Of a stretch of 57,391 nt of DNA, positions 43,245 through 50,301 are shown in pieces; position 1 is the stretch's first letter; every line of letters starts with the position of its first letter. This DNA comes from an uncultured Bacilli bacterium (GTDB lineage Bacteria > Bacillota_I > Bacilli_A > ML615J-28 > CAG-313): contig CAKPAZ010000006.1 of NCBI GenBank assembly GCA_934133195.1, positions 1 through 57,391 of the forward strand. Reading direction: 5' to 3'. The position numbers were made by a program, and so were the translations under genes. Below the pieces are notes generated by a model. That model searched no databases. It saw nothing but the letters and a program-made list of their open reading frames with translations, and was not told the DNA's origin.

Positions 43245-43256
43245 GAAGGGGTTATT
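43245..43256. terminator. right arm of the split bidirectional terminator
   Basis: GAAGGGGTTATT complements 41856-41867 exactly and now stands alone before the efp stop, so efp has probably lost its terminator. Confidence 0.8.
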
Positions 43257-43263
43257 TATTTAA

Positions 43264-43818
43264 TTATGCTCTAGATGAATATTTACCATCCCAAGTAGTA
43301 ACGATAATCTTGTCACCTTGGTTAATAAACATAGGAACTTTAACTTTTAATCCAGTTTCAAGGGTAACTTCTTTTAAAGCATTAGTTGCAGTATTACCAG
43401 CAACCGCAGGGCTACTTTCAGTTACTTCAAGTGCCATCTTTTCAGGAAGGTTAACACCAAGAACTTCTGAACCATAGAATACGATTTCAACTGTCATACC
43501 TTCAAGAAGGAATTTAGATTCCCATTTTAATCTTTCAGCAGGTATTTCAATTTGATCATATGATTCAAGATCCATAAAGCAATAAGTATCGCCACCATAT
43601 AGGTATTGATGTTTACGTTTTTCAATTAAAGCTTGTTCTAACTTTTCACCAGCATTAAATGAATATTCAATGTTAGCTCCAGTTCTTAAATTTTTAAGTT
43701 TTGTTTTTACAAAAGCTTGTCCTTTACCAGGTTTTACATGTTGGAAATCCATAATTTGATAAATGTTTCCATTGTAAAGAATTGTTAAACCAGTCTTAAA
43801 ATCACTAGTATCAATCAT
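43264..43818 (-). CDS. efp: translation elongation factor P
   Basis: The 184-residue protein has the three-domain EF-P layout. The loop VKPGKGQAFVKTK near residues 28-40 carries the tip Lys that is modified in many bacteria. The middle OB domain and the C-terminal OB domain (LETGLKVKVPMFINQGDKI) are complete. EF-P relieves ribosome stalling at proline stretches. AGGAGG precedes the ATG. The gene is transcribed toward the IS element. Confidence 0.97.
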   Translation of the reverse strand: MIDTSDFKTGLTILYNGNIYQIMDFQHVKPGKGQAFVKTKLKNLRTGANIEYSFNAGEKLEQALIEKRKHQYLYGGDTYCFMDLESYDQIEIPAERLKWESKFLLEGMTVEIVFYGSEVLGVNLPEKMALEVTESSPAVAGNTATNALKEVTLETGLKVKVPMFINQGDKIIVTTWDGKYSSRA

Positions 43819-43861
43819 TTTTTATCCTCCAAATATTATTATTAAATCTTCATACCGTATT

Positions 43862-43890
43862 ATTATATCAAATTTTTCTCATTCTTGCAA
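43862..43890 (-). promoter_or_regulatory. promoter of efp
   Basis: On the minus strand TTGCAA (43890-43885), 17 bases, TATAAT (43867-43862). Confidence 0.75.
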
Positions 43891-43939
43891 GTTGTATAAA
43901 CTTTTTTTTAAAAAATGTAAAAAAAGTTGATTAAATTAC

Positions 43940-43968
43940 TTGCATTAATAAAGACAATATGCTATAAT
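43940..43968 (+). promoter_or_regulatory. promoter of the tRNA cluster
   Basis: TTGCAT (43940-43945), 17 bases, TATAAT (43963-43968), 26 bases before the first tRNA. Confidence 0.8.
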
Positions 43969-43993
43969 AATAGAGCATTTGAAAAAGAAATAT

Positions 43994-44076
43994 GCGGGTG
44001 TGGTGAAATTGGCAGACACGCTAGACTTAGGATCTAGTTCTTCGGAGTGCAGGTTCAACTCCTGTCACCCGCACCA
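43994..44076 (+). tRNA. tRNA-Leu (anticodon TAG)
   Basis: An 83-base gene with acceptor GCGGGTG/CACCCGC, anticodon loop CTTAGGA, a long variable arm around TTCTTCGGA, T-loop GTTCAACTC and an encoded CCA end. The class II shape and TAG anticodon identify Leu. Confidence 0.96.
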
Positions 44077-44098
44077 TTTTTTTGAATGTATTACCGTG

Positions 44099-44175
44099 GG
44101 TCCTGTGGTGTAGCGGTTTATCACGCCTGCCTGTCACGCAGGAGATCGCGGGTTCGATTCCCGTCAGGACCGCCA
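44099..44175 (+). tRNA. tRNA-Asp (anticodon GTC)
   Basis: Acceptor GGTCCTG/CAGGACC, anticodon stem CCTGC/GCAGG with loop CTGTCAC, T-loop GGTTCGATTCC, discriminator G and encoded CCA. Confidence 0.96.
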
Positions 44176-44183
44176 TTTTTTGC

Positions 44184-44260
44184 GCGCATGTAGTTCAATT
44201 GGATAGAATACTTGACTACGGATCAAGGGGTTGTGGGTTCGAATCCTGTCATGCGCGCCA
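44184..44260 (+). tRNA. tRNA-Arg (anticodon ACG)
   Basis: Acceptor GCGCATG/CATGCGC, anticodon stem CTTGA/TCAAG with loop CTACGGA, T-loop GGTTCGAATCC, discriminator G and encoded CCA. The ACG anticodon would be deaminated to ICG by TadA. Confidence 0.95.
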
Positions 44261-44299
44261 TCTTTATCTTTTAAATATAAATAACCAATTATTTTTTTT

Positions 44300-44376
44300 C
44301 GGGACTTAGCTCAGCTTGGTAGAGCATCTGGTTTGGGACCAGAGGGTCACAGGTTCGAATCCTGCAGTCCCGACCA
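44300..44376 (+). tRNA. tRNA-Pro (anticodon TGG)
   Basis: Acceptor CGGGACT/AGTCCCG, anticodon stem TCTGG/CCAGA with loop TTTGGGA, T-loop GGTTCGAATCC, discriminator A and encoded CCA. Confidence 0.95.
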
Positions 44377-44384
44377 TTAAATAT

Positions 44385-44458
44385 GCGGGCGTTGTTCAAT
44401 GGTAGAACTTCAGCCTTCCAAGCTGACTATGCGGGTTCGATTCCCGTCGCTCGCTCCA
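44385..44458 (+). tRNA. tRNA-Gly (anticodon TCC)
   Basis: A 74-base gene with acceptor GCGGGCG/CGCTCGC (one G-T pair), anticodon stem CAGC/GCTG with loop CTTCCAA, T-loop GGTTCGATTCC, discriminator T and encoded CCA. Confidence 0.95.
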
Positions 44459-44474
44459 TTTATTTAAATTGATT

Positions 44475-44500
44475 AGTCTTATTCGTAAGGCTTATTTTTT
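44475..44500 (+). terminator. terminator of the tRNA cluster with a UUCG tetraloop
   Basis: AGTCTTA and TAAGGCT (one G-T pair) are closed by TTCG and followed by TATTTTTTTT. A second 9-bp inverted repeat, AAGGTATTT (44511-44519) with AAATACCTT (44537-44545), follows and ends in TATTTTT, so there are two in tandem. Confidence 0.85.
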
Positions 44501-44691
44501 TTGCTTTTAAAAGGTATTTTGACCATCTTTGGGTTGAAATACCTTATTTTTATTCAAACATAAGATTTTTTGTCAGAAAAAGTAAATAGGATTCTGACCT
44601 ATAAGAGATAAATACTGGAAATAAAATTAGTTTTAGTGTATAATATGACTATGTAAAAAGTGATGAAATTTAATTACTAAGGAGACTTATT

Positions 44692-45276
44692 ATGTATTTA
44701 TATCATGGTTCACATGTTGGAAAAATAGAAAAGTTAAAAGCAAATTCTAAACAACATAATGGAAAGGAAGAAAAAGTAGTTTACTTAACTTCAAATTATG
44801 CATATTCTCTATTTTATATATGGGACCCAATTAAAAATCATCGAACAAATAAATATATAACAATCTATACTAAAAATGGAATTGTTTATTATGAAGAACA
44901 ATTTCCAAATCAATTTTATGAATTTTATAACAATGTAAAAGGTTATGTTTACTATTGTGAAATGCAAGATGAAATTTTAAATGGAAGTGAAGAATCATTT
45001 TATATAAGTAATAATGACATAGATGTTATTAAGTTTGATTATATAGATAATGTTTATGAAAAAATTTTGGAATATGTAGAAAAAGGATTAGTAAAAATAC
45101 TGTATTTTAATGAACAATCTAAAGAAAGACAGAATCAATTAGTTGAAATGATAGTTCAATCAATTTTAAAGAAACAATTAATTGGAAGTAATACTGAAAA
45201 TGAACTTTTTCTTAAAAGATATTTTACTGAAGCCTATAATAAAGCAGTTGAATATCATGATAATGATAATAAATAA
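44692..45276 (+). CDS. uncharacterised protein with an ADP-ribosyltransferase-like YHGS start
   Basis: The 194-residue soluble protein begins MYLYHGSHVGKIEKL and continues with VVYLTSNYAYSLFYIW near residues 27-42 and a C-terminal helical part (about 120-190). The early YHGS and the following YLT-S-AY spacing resemble the NAD-pocket start of small ADP-ribosyltransferase-like folds, but no full catalytic triad can be assigned. AAGGAG precedes the ATG. It stands alone between tRNA terminators and its own terminator. I do not recognise a named family. Confidence 0.6.
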   Translation: MYLYHGSHVGKIEKLKANSKQHNGKEEKVVYLTSNYAYSLFYIWDPIKNHRTNKYITIYTKNGIVYYEEQFPNQFYEFYNNVKGYVYYCEMQDEILNGSEESFYISNNDIDVIKFDYIDNVYEKILEYVEKGLVKILYFNEQSKERQNQLVEMIVQSILKKQLIGSNTENELFLKRYFTEAYNKAVEYHDNDNK

Positions 45277-45285
45277 TTAAGATGT

Positions 45286-45322
45286 CAGTTAACTAACAAC
45301 AATAAAGTTAACTGGCTTTTTA
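45286..45322 (+). terminator. intrinsic terminator after the YHGS protein gene
   Basis: CAGTTAACT (45286-45294) pairs with AGTTAACTG (45306-45314), followed by GCTTTTT. Confidence 0.75.
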
Positions 45323-45391
45323 AATAGCAGAAATAAGTGTTGTTTGTCATTTTTAGATCTTATATTGTATTACCCAAAAGACATCATTTAA

Positions 45392-45420
45392 TTGACAATC
45401 AAAAATAATTATGGCATAAT
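45392..45420 (+). promoter_or_regulatory. promoter of the ogt-tag operon
   Basis: TTGACA (45392-45397), 17 bases, CATAAT (45415-45420). No operator-like palindrome stands out. Confidence 0.7.
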
Positions 45421-45476
45421 TATATTATTAAATGAATTTACTAGTTAATAGTTTAAAAACTAGAAAGGAGGATTAA

Positions 45477-46016
45477 ATGATTTATAAATGGACCTACCAA
45501 ACACCTGATGGATTTGATGATTTATTAATGAATAGTGATGGCACCTATTTAACAGGACTTTGGTTTATAGGTTCAAAAGATTCATCTAAACACTCCACAA
45601 ATTGTGATGAAAAACTTATCCCAATATTTGAAGAAACAATCAAGTGGTTAGATATATATTTTAGTGGTAAAAATCCAGATTTTACTCCTAAATATAAAAT
45701 AAATAATCTTACTCCATTTAGGTCAGAAGTCATCTCAATAATGAAAGAAATACCATTTGGAACCACCATTACTTATAATGATATTGCAAAAGAAATAGCA
45801 CAAAAAAGAGGAATAAAGAAAATGTCTAGTCAAGCTGTTGGGGGAGCAGTAGGGTGGAATCCAATTTGTATTATTGTTCCATGCCATAGAGTAGTAGGAT
45901 CAAATGGAAGTTTAACCGGTTATGGTGGTGGTATTAATAATAAGGTTCAACTTTTAATAAACGAACATAACGATATGAATAAATTTTATATTCCAACAAA
46001 GGGGACTAAGCTATGA
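45477..46016 (+). CDS. ogt: methylated-DNA--[protein]-cysteine S-methyltransferase
   Basis: The 179-residue protein has the alkyltransferase C-terminal domain with a winged-helix DNA-binding part (IPFGTTITYNDIAKEIAQKR near 97-116) and the active-site IIVPCHRVVGSNGSLTGYGG near residues 132-151. The Cys in PCHRV takes the alkyl group from O6-methylguanine in a suicide reaction. AAAGGAGG precedes the ATG. It overlaps tag by 4 bases, forming an alkylation-repair pair. Confidence 0.95.
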   Translation: MIYKWTYQTPDGFDDLLMNSDGTYLTGLWFIGSKDSSKHSTNCDEKLIPIFEETIKWLDIYFSGKNPDFTPKYKINNLTPFRSEVISIMKEIPFGTTITYNDIAKEIAQKRGIKKMSSQAVGGAVGWNPICIIVPCHRVVGSNGSLTGYGGGINNKVQLLINEHNDMNKFYIPTKGTKL

Positions 46017-46552
46017 AAAGATGCAGTTGGTGCAATTTAAATAACCCTTTATATGTAGAATATCATGACATAGAATGGGGAACTTTAAACCTTAATGATG
46101 AGTATTTATTTGAAATGTTAATCCTAGAATCATTTCAAGCAGGGTTATCATGGGAATGCGTATTAAATAAAAGAAATGATTTTAAGATAGCCTATGATTA
46201 TTTTGATATCAATAAAATTATTAAGTATGATGATGTAAAAATAAATGAACTATTGTCAAATAGTAAAATCATTAGAAACAAACTTAAAATAAAAGCAAGT
46301 ATTAATAATGCTAAAATATTTAAAGATATTCAAAATGAATTTGGCAGTTTTCATAATTATTTAGCCTTATATACAAAAAATCAAATAATATATGAAAATG
46401 GCAAAACTACCAATGATTTATCAGATGCAATATCCGGTGATTTAATCAAACGAGGTATGAAATTTGTTGGTTCTACAATTATATACTCATATTTACAAGC
46501 TATAGGTTTAATTAATTCACATGAAAAAGAATGTTTCAAATATAAAGGATAG
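46013..46552 (+). CDS. tag: DNA-3-methyladenine glycosylase I
   Basis: The 179-residue protein matches Tag: RCSWCNLNNPLYVEYHDIEW at residues 3-22 with the zinc Cys and His, LILESFQAGLSWECVLNKR near 40-58, FVGSTIIYSYLQAIGLINSH near 151-170, and a final His-x3-Cys zinc pair (HEKEC). It excises 3-methyladenine from DNA. The start overlaps ogt, which fits joint expression. Confidence 0.95.
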   Translation: MKRCSWCNLNNPLYVEYHDIEWGTLNLNDEYLFEMLILESFQAGLSWECVLNKRNDFKIAYDYFDINKIIKYDDVKINELLSNSKIIRNKLKIKASINNAKIFKDIQNEFGSFHNYLALYTKNQIIYENGKTTNDLSDAISGDLIKRGMKFVGSTIIYSYLQAIGLINSHEKECFKYKG

Positions 46553-46558
46553 ACACAT

Positions 46559-47008
46559 ATGGAAATTATAGAAGTTAAAGAAAGAACTAGTGATTTAATT
46601 AATCAATTAGTAAATATCTGGGAAGATTCGGTAAAAGCAACGCATACCTTTTTATCTAAGGAAGAAATAGAAAGTATAAAACAGTTTGTTCCTGAATTTA
46701 TAAAGAAAGTACCTCACTTGCTTATTGTTAAAACTGATAATAATGAACCAATTGCTTTTATGGGGATAAGTAATAAAAAAGTTGAAATGTTGTTTGTGAA
46801 AAATGAAAAACGACATCAAGGAATTGGAAAATCACTAATTGATTATGGAATTAACAACTTCCAAATAAATGAAGTAACAGTAAATGAAGATAATAATCAA
46901 GCAGTCTCATTTTATGAACATCTAGGCTTTAAAGTATTTAAAAGAACAAACTTAGATGAACAGGGGAATCCCTATCCAATTCTTTATATGAAAATTAATA
47001 AAAAATAA
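46559..47008 (+). CDS. GNAT-family N-acetyltransferase
   Basis: The 149-residue single-domain GNAT has the acetyl-CoA loop VKNEKRHQGIGKSLIDYGI near residues 81-99 and VNEDNNQAVSFYEHLGFKVF near 113-132. N-terminal IWEDSVKATHTFLS recalls the PhnO/YjaB-type subgroup. It lies 6 bases after tag in the same operon. The acceptor is unknown. Confidence 0.88.
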   Translation: MEIIEVKERTSDLINQLVNIWEDSVKATHTFLSKEEIESIKQFVPEFIKKVPHLLIVKTDNNEPIAFMGISNKKVEMLFVKNEKRHQGIGKSLIDYGINNFQINEVTVNEDNNQAVSFYEHLGFKVFKRTNLDEQGNPYPILYMKINKK

Positions 47009-47023
47009 CAAAAGGAGAAAATT

Positions 47024-47704
47024 ATGAAACCATATATTACATGTTTTATGATGTCATCAGTTGATGGAAGAATTGACTGTGCAATGACAGAACACCTTGA
47101 AGGTGGAAATGAATACTATCAAATATTATCAAACTATAATTTTGACGCAACACTATCAGGAAAAGTTACAGCGATTATGCATCTTGCTAAAGACAATAAC
47201 TTTAACCCTAAAGATAACACTCCTGTCAATGAAAGACAAATCTATAAAGCTGAATCTTCAAACTTTTATTCTATCGTAGTAGATACCACTGGCACTCTTA
47301 CTTGGGAAAGTAATATTGTTGATGATGGTATGTTAATAGTTATCCTAAGTGAACAAGTAACTAAAGATTATTTAGCCTACTTAAAGGAAATGAATATTTC
47401 ATATATCGTTACTGGTAAAAATCACATTGATTTGGTTGACGCAACATCAGTTTTAAATGAAGTATTTAACATTAAACGTTTAGGTATTGTAGGAGGAGGA
47501 AATATAAATGGAGCCTTCTTAGATAATCACTTACTTGATGAAGTTAGTGTATTAATTGGACCTGGCATCGATGGAAGAGGTGGTATGACTTCAACCTTTG
47601 ATGGTATAAAAATGGATCGCACACCATTTAAACTAAACCTAAAGAATGTCACAAAATATGAAGATGGAGCAGTATTACTTGAATATCTAGTAATAAACAA
47701 ATAA
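47024..47704 (+). CDS. RibD C-terminal-domain (dihydrofolate-reductase-like) protein
   Basis: The 226-residue protein begins KPYITCFMMSSVDGRIDCAM, the DHFR-like start of the RibD reductase domain. It also has the NADPH-binding GIVGGGNINGAFLDNHLLDE near residues 156-175 and ISVLIGPGIDGRGG-like text near 180-193. It lacks the deaminase domain of RibD. Stand-alone members are often general reductases or drug-modifying enzymes, and a role in riboflavin synthesis is not indicated because no rib genes are near. GGAG precedes the ATG. Confidence 0.85.
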   Translation: MKPYITCFMMSSVDGRIDCAMTEHLEGGNEYYQILSNYNFDATLSGKVTAIMHLAKDNNFNPKDNTPVNERQIYKAESSNFYSIVVDTTGTLTWESNIVDDGMLIVILSEQVTKDYLAYLKEMNISYIVTGKNHIDLVDATSVLNEVFNIKRLGIVGGGNINGAFLDNHLLDEVSVLIGPGIDGRGGMTSTFDGIKMDRTPFKLNLKNVTKYEDGAVLLEYLVINK

Positions 47705-47708
47705 GTTA

Positions 47709-48515
47709 ATGAAAAAGACAAAAAGAGTAATTCTCATAACTGGAGAAACCAGAGGGTTTGGATTTGAAACAGCAAAATTATTTATAAAAAATGATGATAT
47801 TGTATGTGGCTTTTCTCGTAATGAATTTAACTATGAAGGAATCTATCATCAAATAGGTAATATCACAAATGAAGAAGATTGCAAACGTTGTGTTGAAAAC
47901 ATCATTCAAAAGTATGGAAAGATTGATATTCTTGTCAATAATGCAGGATTTGGCATCTTTGGTCCAGTAGAAGAAACTAACTTAGAAGATGCAAAAAAAC
48001 AAATGGATGTAACCTTCTTTGGGGCATACATTATGACTAAACAAGTCTTGAAAGTAATGCGAGAACAAAGAAATGGTAGAATTATAAACGTTTCAAGTAT
48101 TGGTGGTGTAATTCCCCTTCCATTTCAAGCTTTCTACAGTTCTAGCAAATGTGCTATGGATATGTTATTTGATGCATTAAGAGCAGAAGTATATCCTTAT
48201 CATATTCAAATTACAAGTGTAAAACCTGGTGACAGTAAAACTGGATTTACCTCAAATCGTCATCATCCTAATCTCCCTGATTCTTCTCCATATAAAAAAG
48301 CTGCCACAAAATGCTTGGAAACCATCACAAAAGATGAGCAAACTGGTTTTCCTCCAATAAAGGTCGCAAATAAAATCTTTAAGATATCTAAAAAGAAAAA
48401 GGCTCCATACTCAGTTAGTGTAGGAACCAAAGATAAGTTTTTAGCTTTTATTTATAAAATATTGCCAAAAAGATTAAGAAATTATTTATTATACAAAATA
48501 TATGCGAAAGAATAA
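47709..48515 (+). CDS. short-chain dehydrogenase/reductase
   Basis: The 268-residue SDR has the cofactor loop LITGETRGFGFETAKLF at residues 10-26, the NNAG motif in ILVNNAGFGIFG near 75-86, the catalytic Ser in INVSSIGG near 130 and the YSSSK active-site pair near 148-152. Substrate is unknown. It is the last gene of the ogt operon and its stop lies in the terminator shared with the converging TetR gene. Confidence 0.92.
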   Translation: MKKTKRVILITGETRGFGFETAKLFIKNDDIVCGFSRNEFNYEGIYHQIGNITNEEDCKRCVENIIQKYGKIDILVNNAGFGIFGPVEETNLEDAKKQMDVTFFGAYIMTKQVLKVMREQRNGRIINVSSIGGVIPLPFQAFYSSSKCAMDMLFDALRAEVYPYHIQITSVKPGDSKTGFTSNRHHPNLPDSSPYKKAATKCLETITKDEQTGFPPIKVANKIFKISKKKKAPYSVSVGTKDKFLAFIYKILPKRLRNYLLYKIYAKE

Positions 48516-48548
48516 AATGTAGGTATTTTTATACCTGCATTTTGTTTT
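48514..48548. terminator. bidirectional terminator between the SDR and TetR genes
   Basis: AAAATGTAGGTAT (48514-48526) pairs with ATACCTGCATTTT (48531-48543, one G-T pair) around TTTT, with A and T runs on the two sides. Confidence 0.85.
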
Positions 48549-48561
48549 ATATATTATAAAA

Positions 48562-49134
48562 TTATTCAGCATTAATAATACTATTTAATCCTTTAAAAAC
48601 AATTAAATGAATATTTTCTTTATTTTCAGAGGTGTTTTCTAAAAATCCTTTTAAGATTTTTTCCACATAAAAGAAAACCATACTAGTTATGTAATTCCAA
48701 AGTAACAAAGTTTGATCATCATTTAAATTGTTATTTTTGAAAAAAAGTAGGTGAGCAACTTTTAAAAACTCATTTGCACGAGGATTGTTAATTGTTGGAT
48801 CAAATCCATATTTATTATTATAAGAAATATAGTAAAGCGTTTCGGTTTTATCTTCAATAAATCTTTCAACAAAGAAATCAAATATTTCAATAATATTCAT
48901 ATTGTTTTCTAAACATTCAGATATACTTTCCATATGTTTTCGATCAAATCTTTGAGCAATTGTGTCAATTAATTCTTGCATTGATTTAAAATGACAATAA
49001 ATTGTATGTGTTGATATTCCACATGCTTTAGCGACATTTCTTGCAGAAATCTCTGTAACACCTTTAGTTGCTCCAATCAAAAGGGCCTCTTGTTCAATCT
49101 TTTCCTTAATATTTTCAAGCTTTCGGTATCCCAT
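48562..49134 (-). CDS. TetR/AcrR-family transcriptional regulator
   Basis: The 190-residue protein has the TetR DNA-binding domain at residues 10-60, with ISARNVAKACGISTHTIYCH as the helix-turn-helix and FKSMQELIDTIAQRFD following. The C-terminal ligand domain is all-helical and unlike any named subgroup I recognise. It is divergent from the MarR-GNAT gene. An 8-bp inverted repeat, TATTATAT/ATATAATA at 49156-49180, covers its -10 region and could be its own operator, though AT-richness makes this weak. Confidence 0.88.
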   Translation of the reverse strand: MGYRKLENIKEKIEQEALLIGATKGVTEISARNVAKACGISTHTIYCHFKSMQELIDTIAQRFDRKHMESISECLENNMNIIEIFDFFVERFIEDKTETLYYISYNNKYGFDPTINNPRANEFLKVAHLLFFKNNNLNDDQTLLLWNYITSMVFFYVEKILKGFLENTSENKENIHLIVFKGLNSIINAE

Positions 49135-49155
49135 AACTTCAATTCTCCTTTAGCC

Positions 49156-49180
49156 TATTATATCACATTTTAATATAATA
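49156..49180. promoter_or_regulatory. possible TetR operator (inverted repeat over the TetR gene promoter)
   Basis: TATTATAT (49156-49163) and ATATAATA (49173-49180) form an 8-bp inverted repeat with a 9-base spacer, 22 bases upstream of the TetR gene start. In such AT-rich DNA this may be chance. Confidence 0.3.
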
Positions 49181-49209
49181 AGAATAAATTTACTTATAAA
49201 AGTGAGAAT

Positions 49210-49238
49210 TTGACAATATTTAAATAATATGGTATAAT
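49210..49238 (+). promoter_or_regulatory. promoter of the MarR-GNAT gene
   Basis: TTGACA (49210-49215), 17 bases, TATAAT (49233-49238), 50 bases before the ATG. Confidence 0.85.
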
Positions 49239-49287
49239 TAAAGTACTAAATAGGACTATTTTAATCATATAATTAAAGGGGGAAAAT

Positions 49288-50268
49288 ATGGATAAAAAAA
49301 GAGAAAACTTAAGAAGAATGATGGTATCAGTAAATATCATCTATCAAGCTTATTCATACATGGCTAAAAAGATGGGGATAAAAGATGAAATGCTTTCACT
49401 TCTATATGCGTTAGAAGATGGAAAAATGTATACCCAAGCAGACATTTGTAAAATGTGGAATATTCCCAAAACAACAATTAACACTATTGTTTTAGAAGGA
49501 AAAAATAAAAATCTAATTACACTTGTAGAAAATCCGTTAAACAAAAAAGAAAAGTATATAAAGATAACTGAATATGGAAAACTCTTTTCAGAAGAAATTC
49601 TAAAATCTGTTTACAAGATAGAAGATTTAGCCTATCAAGATAGTAATATAACATTAGAAGATGTAATAAAACTCGAAGATTTCTCTAAAGATCTAGAGAT
49701 AAAAACAAAAGAACATTTTAATCAAATAACAAAGCCACAAAATGAACTAGAAATGGTTCTTTATGAATTTGATAATAAATATATCAAAGAAATTGAAAAA
49801 CTATATAAAGAAGCTTTTCCGGCTAATGAAAGAATAGATTTTAAATACTTTATTAACAACATTCCTAATCTTGAACTATACGTTTTTATTTATCAAAATC
49901 ATTTTGTTGGATTTGCTTTAACAACCACTTGTGATGATATAGTTTATCTACTTTATTTTGCGATGACATCAAAACATCGTAGTAAGGGCTTTGGAAGCCA
50001 AGCCTTAGAGCTACTTAAAAAAAGAAAAAAAGGAAAAACCATTCTTGCTGATATTGAGGTAGGAACAATTGATTCTGTCAATTGTTTAGAAAGAATTAAA
50101 CGTAAGAAATTCTATCTAAGAGCGGGATTTTCCGAAACCAATGTAAGATATACTCAGCGTAATGTTGAATTTGAAATTCTCTGCTTTGGTGAAGCTGTAA
50201 CCGAAAATGATATTAATGAGGTTTGGAAAATACTACCAACTGAATTAGTTAATGAATATCGAAAATAA
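49288..50268 (+). CDS. MarR-type winged-helix regulator fused to a GNAT domain
   Basis: The 326-residue protein has a MarR-like domain at about residues 1-145, where TQADICKMWNIPKTTINTIV is the recognition region and NPLNKKEKYIKITEYGKLFS the wing and following helix. A GNAT domain at about 155-326 has YLLYFAMTSKHRSKGFGSQA as the acetyl-CoA loop. Such fusions could couple acetylation to gene control. GGGGG precedes the ATG. The promoter is strong, and the gene is divergent from a TetR gene. Confidence 0.85.
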   Translation: MDKKRENLRRMMVSVNIIYQAYSYMAKKMGIKDEMLSLLYALEDGKMYTQADICKMWNIPKTTINTIVLEGKNKNLITLVENPLNKKEKYIKITEYGKLFSEEILKSVYKIEDLAYQDSNITLEDVIKLEDFSKDLEIKTKEHFNQITKPQNELEMVLYEFDNKYIKEIEKLYKEAFPANERIDFKYFINNIPNLELYVFIYQNHFVGFALTTTCDDIVYLLYFAMTSKHRSKGFGSQALELLKKRKKGKTILADIEVGTIDSVNCLERIKRKKFYLRAGFSETNVRYTQRNVEFEILCFGEAVTENDINEVWKILPTELVNEYRK

Positions 50269-50299
50269 AATGTCCCACTTAAAAAGTGAGACATTTTTT
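50267..50299. terminator. bidirectional terminator between the MarR-GNAT and glycosidase genes
   Basis: AAAATGTCCCACTT pairs with AAGTGAGACATTTT (one mismatch), followed by TTC on the plus side and by A-rich sequence on the other. Confidence 0.85.
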
Positions 50300-50301
50300 C
50301 A

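Noticed and set aside
44082..44309. A 75-codon frame across the tRNA cluster
   Set aside because: It lies over tRNA-Asp and tRNA-Arg and ends at the start of tRNA-Pro. It has no ribosome binding site.
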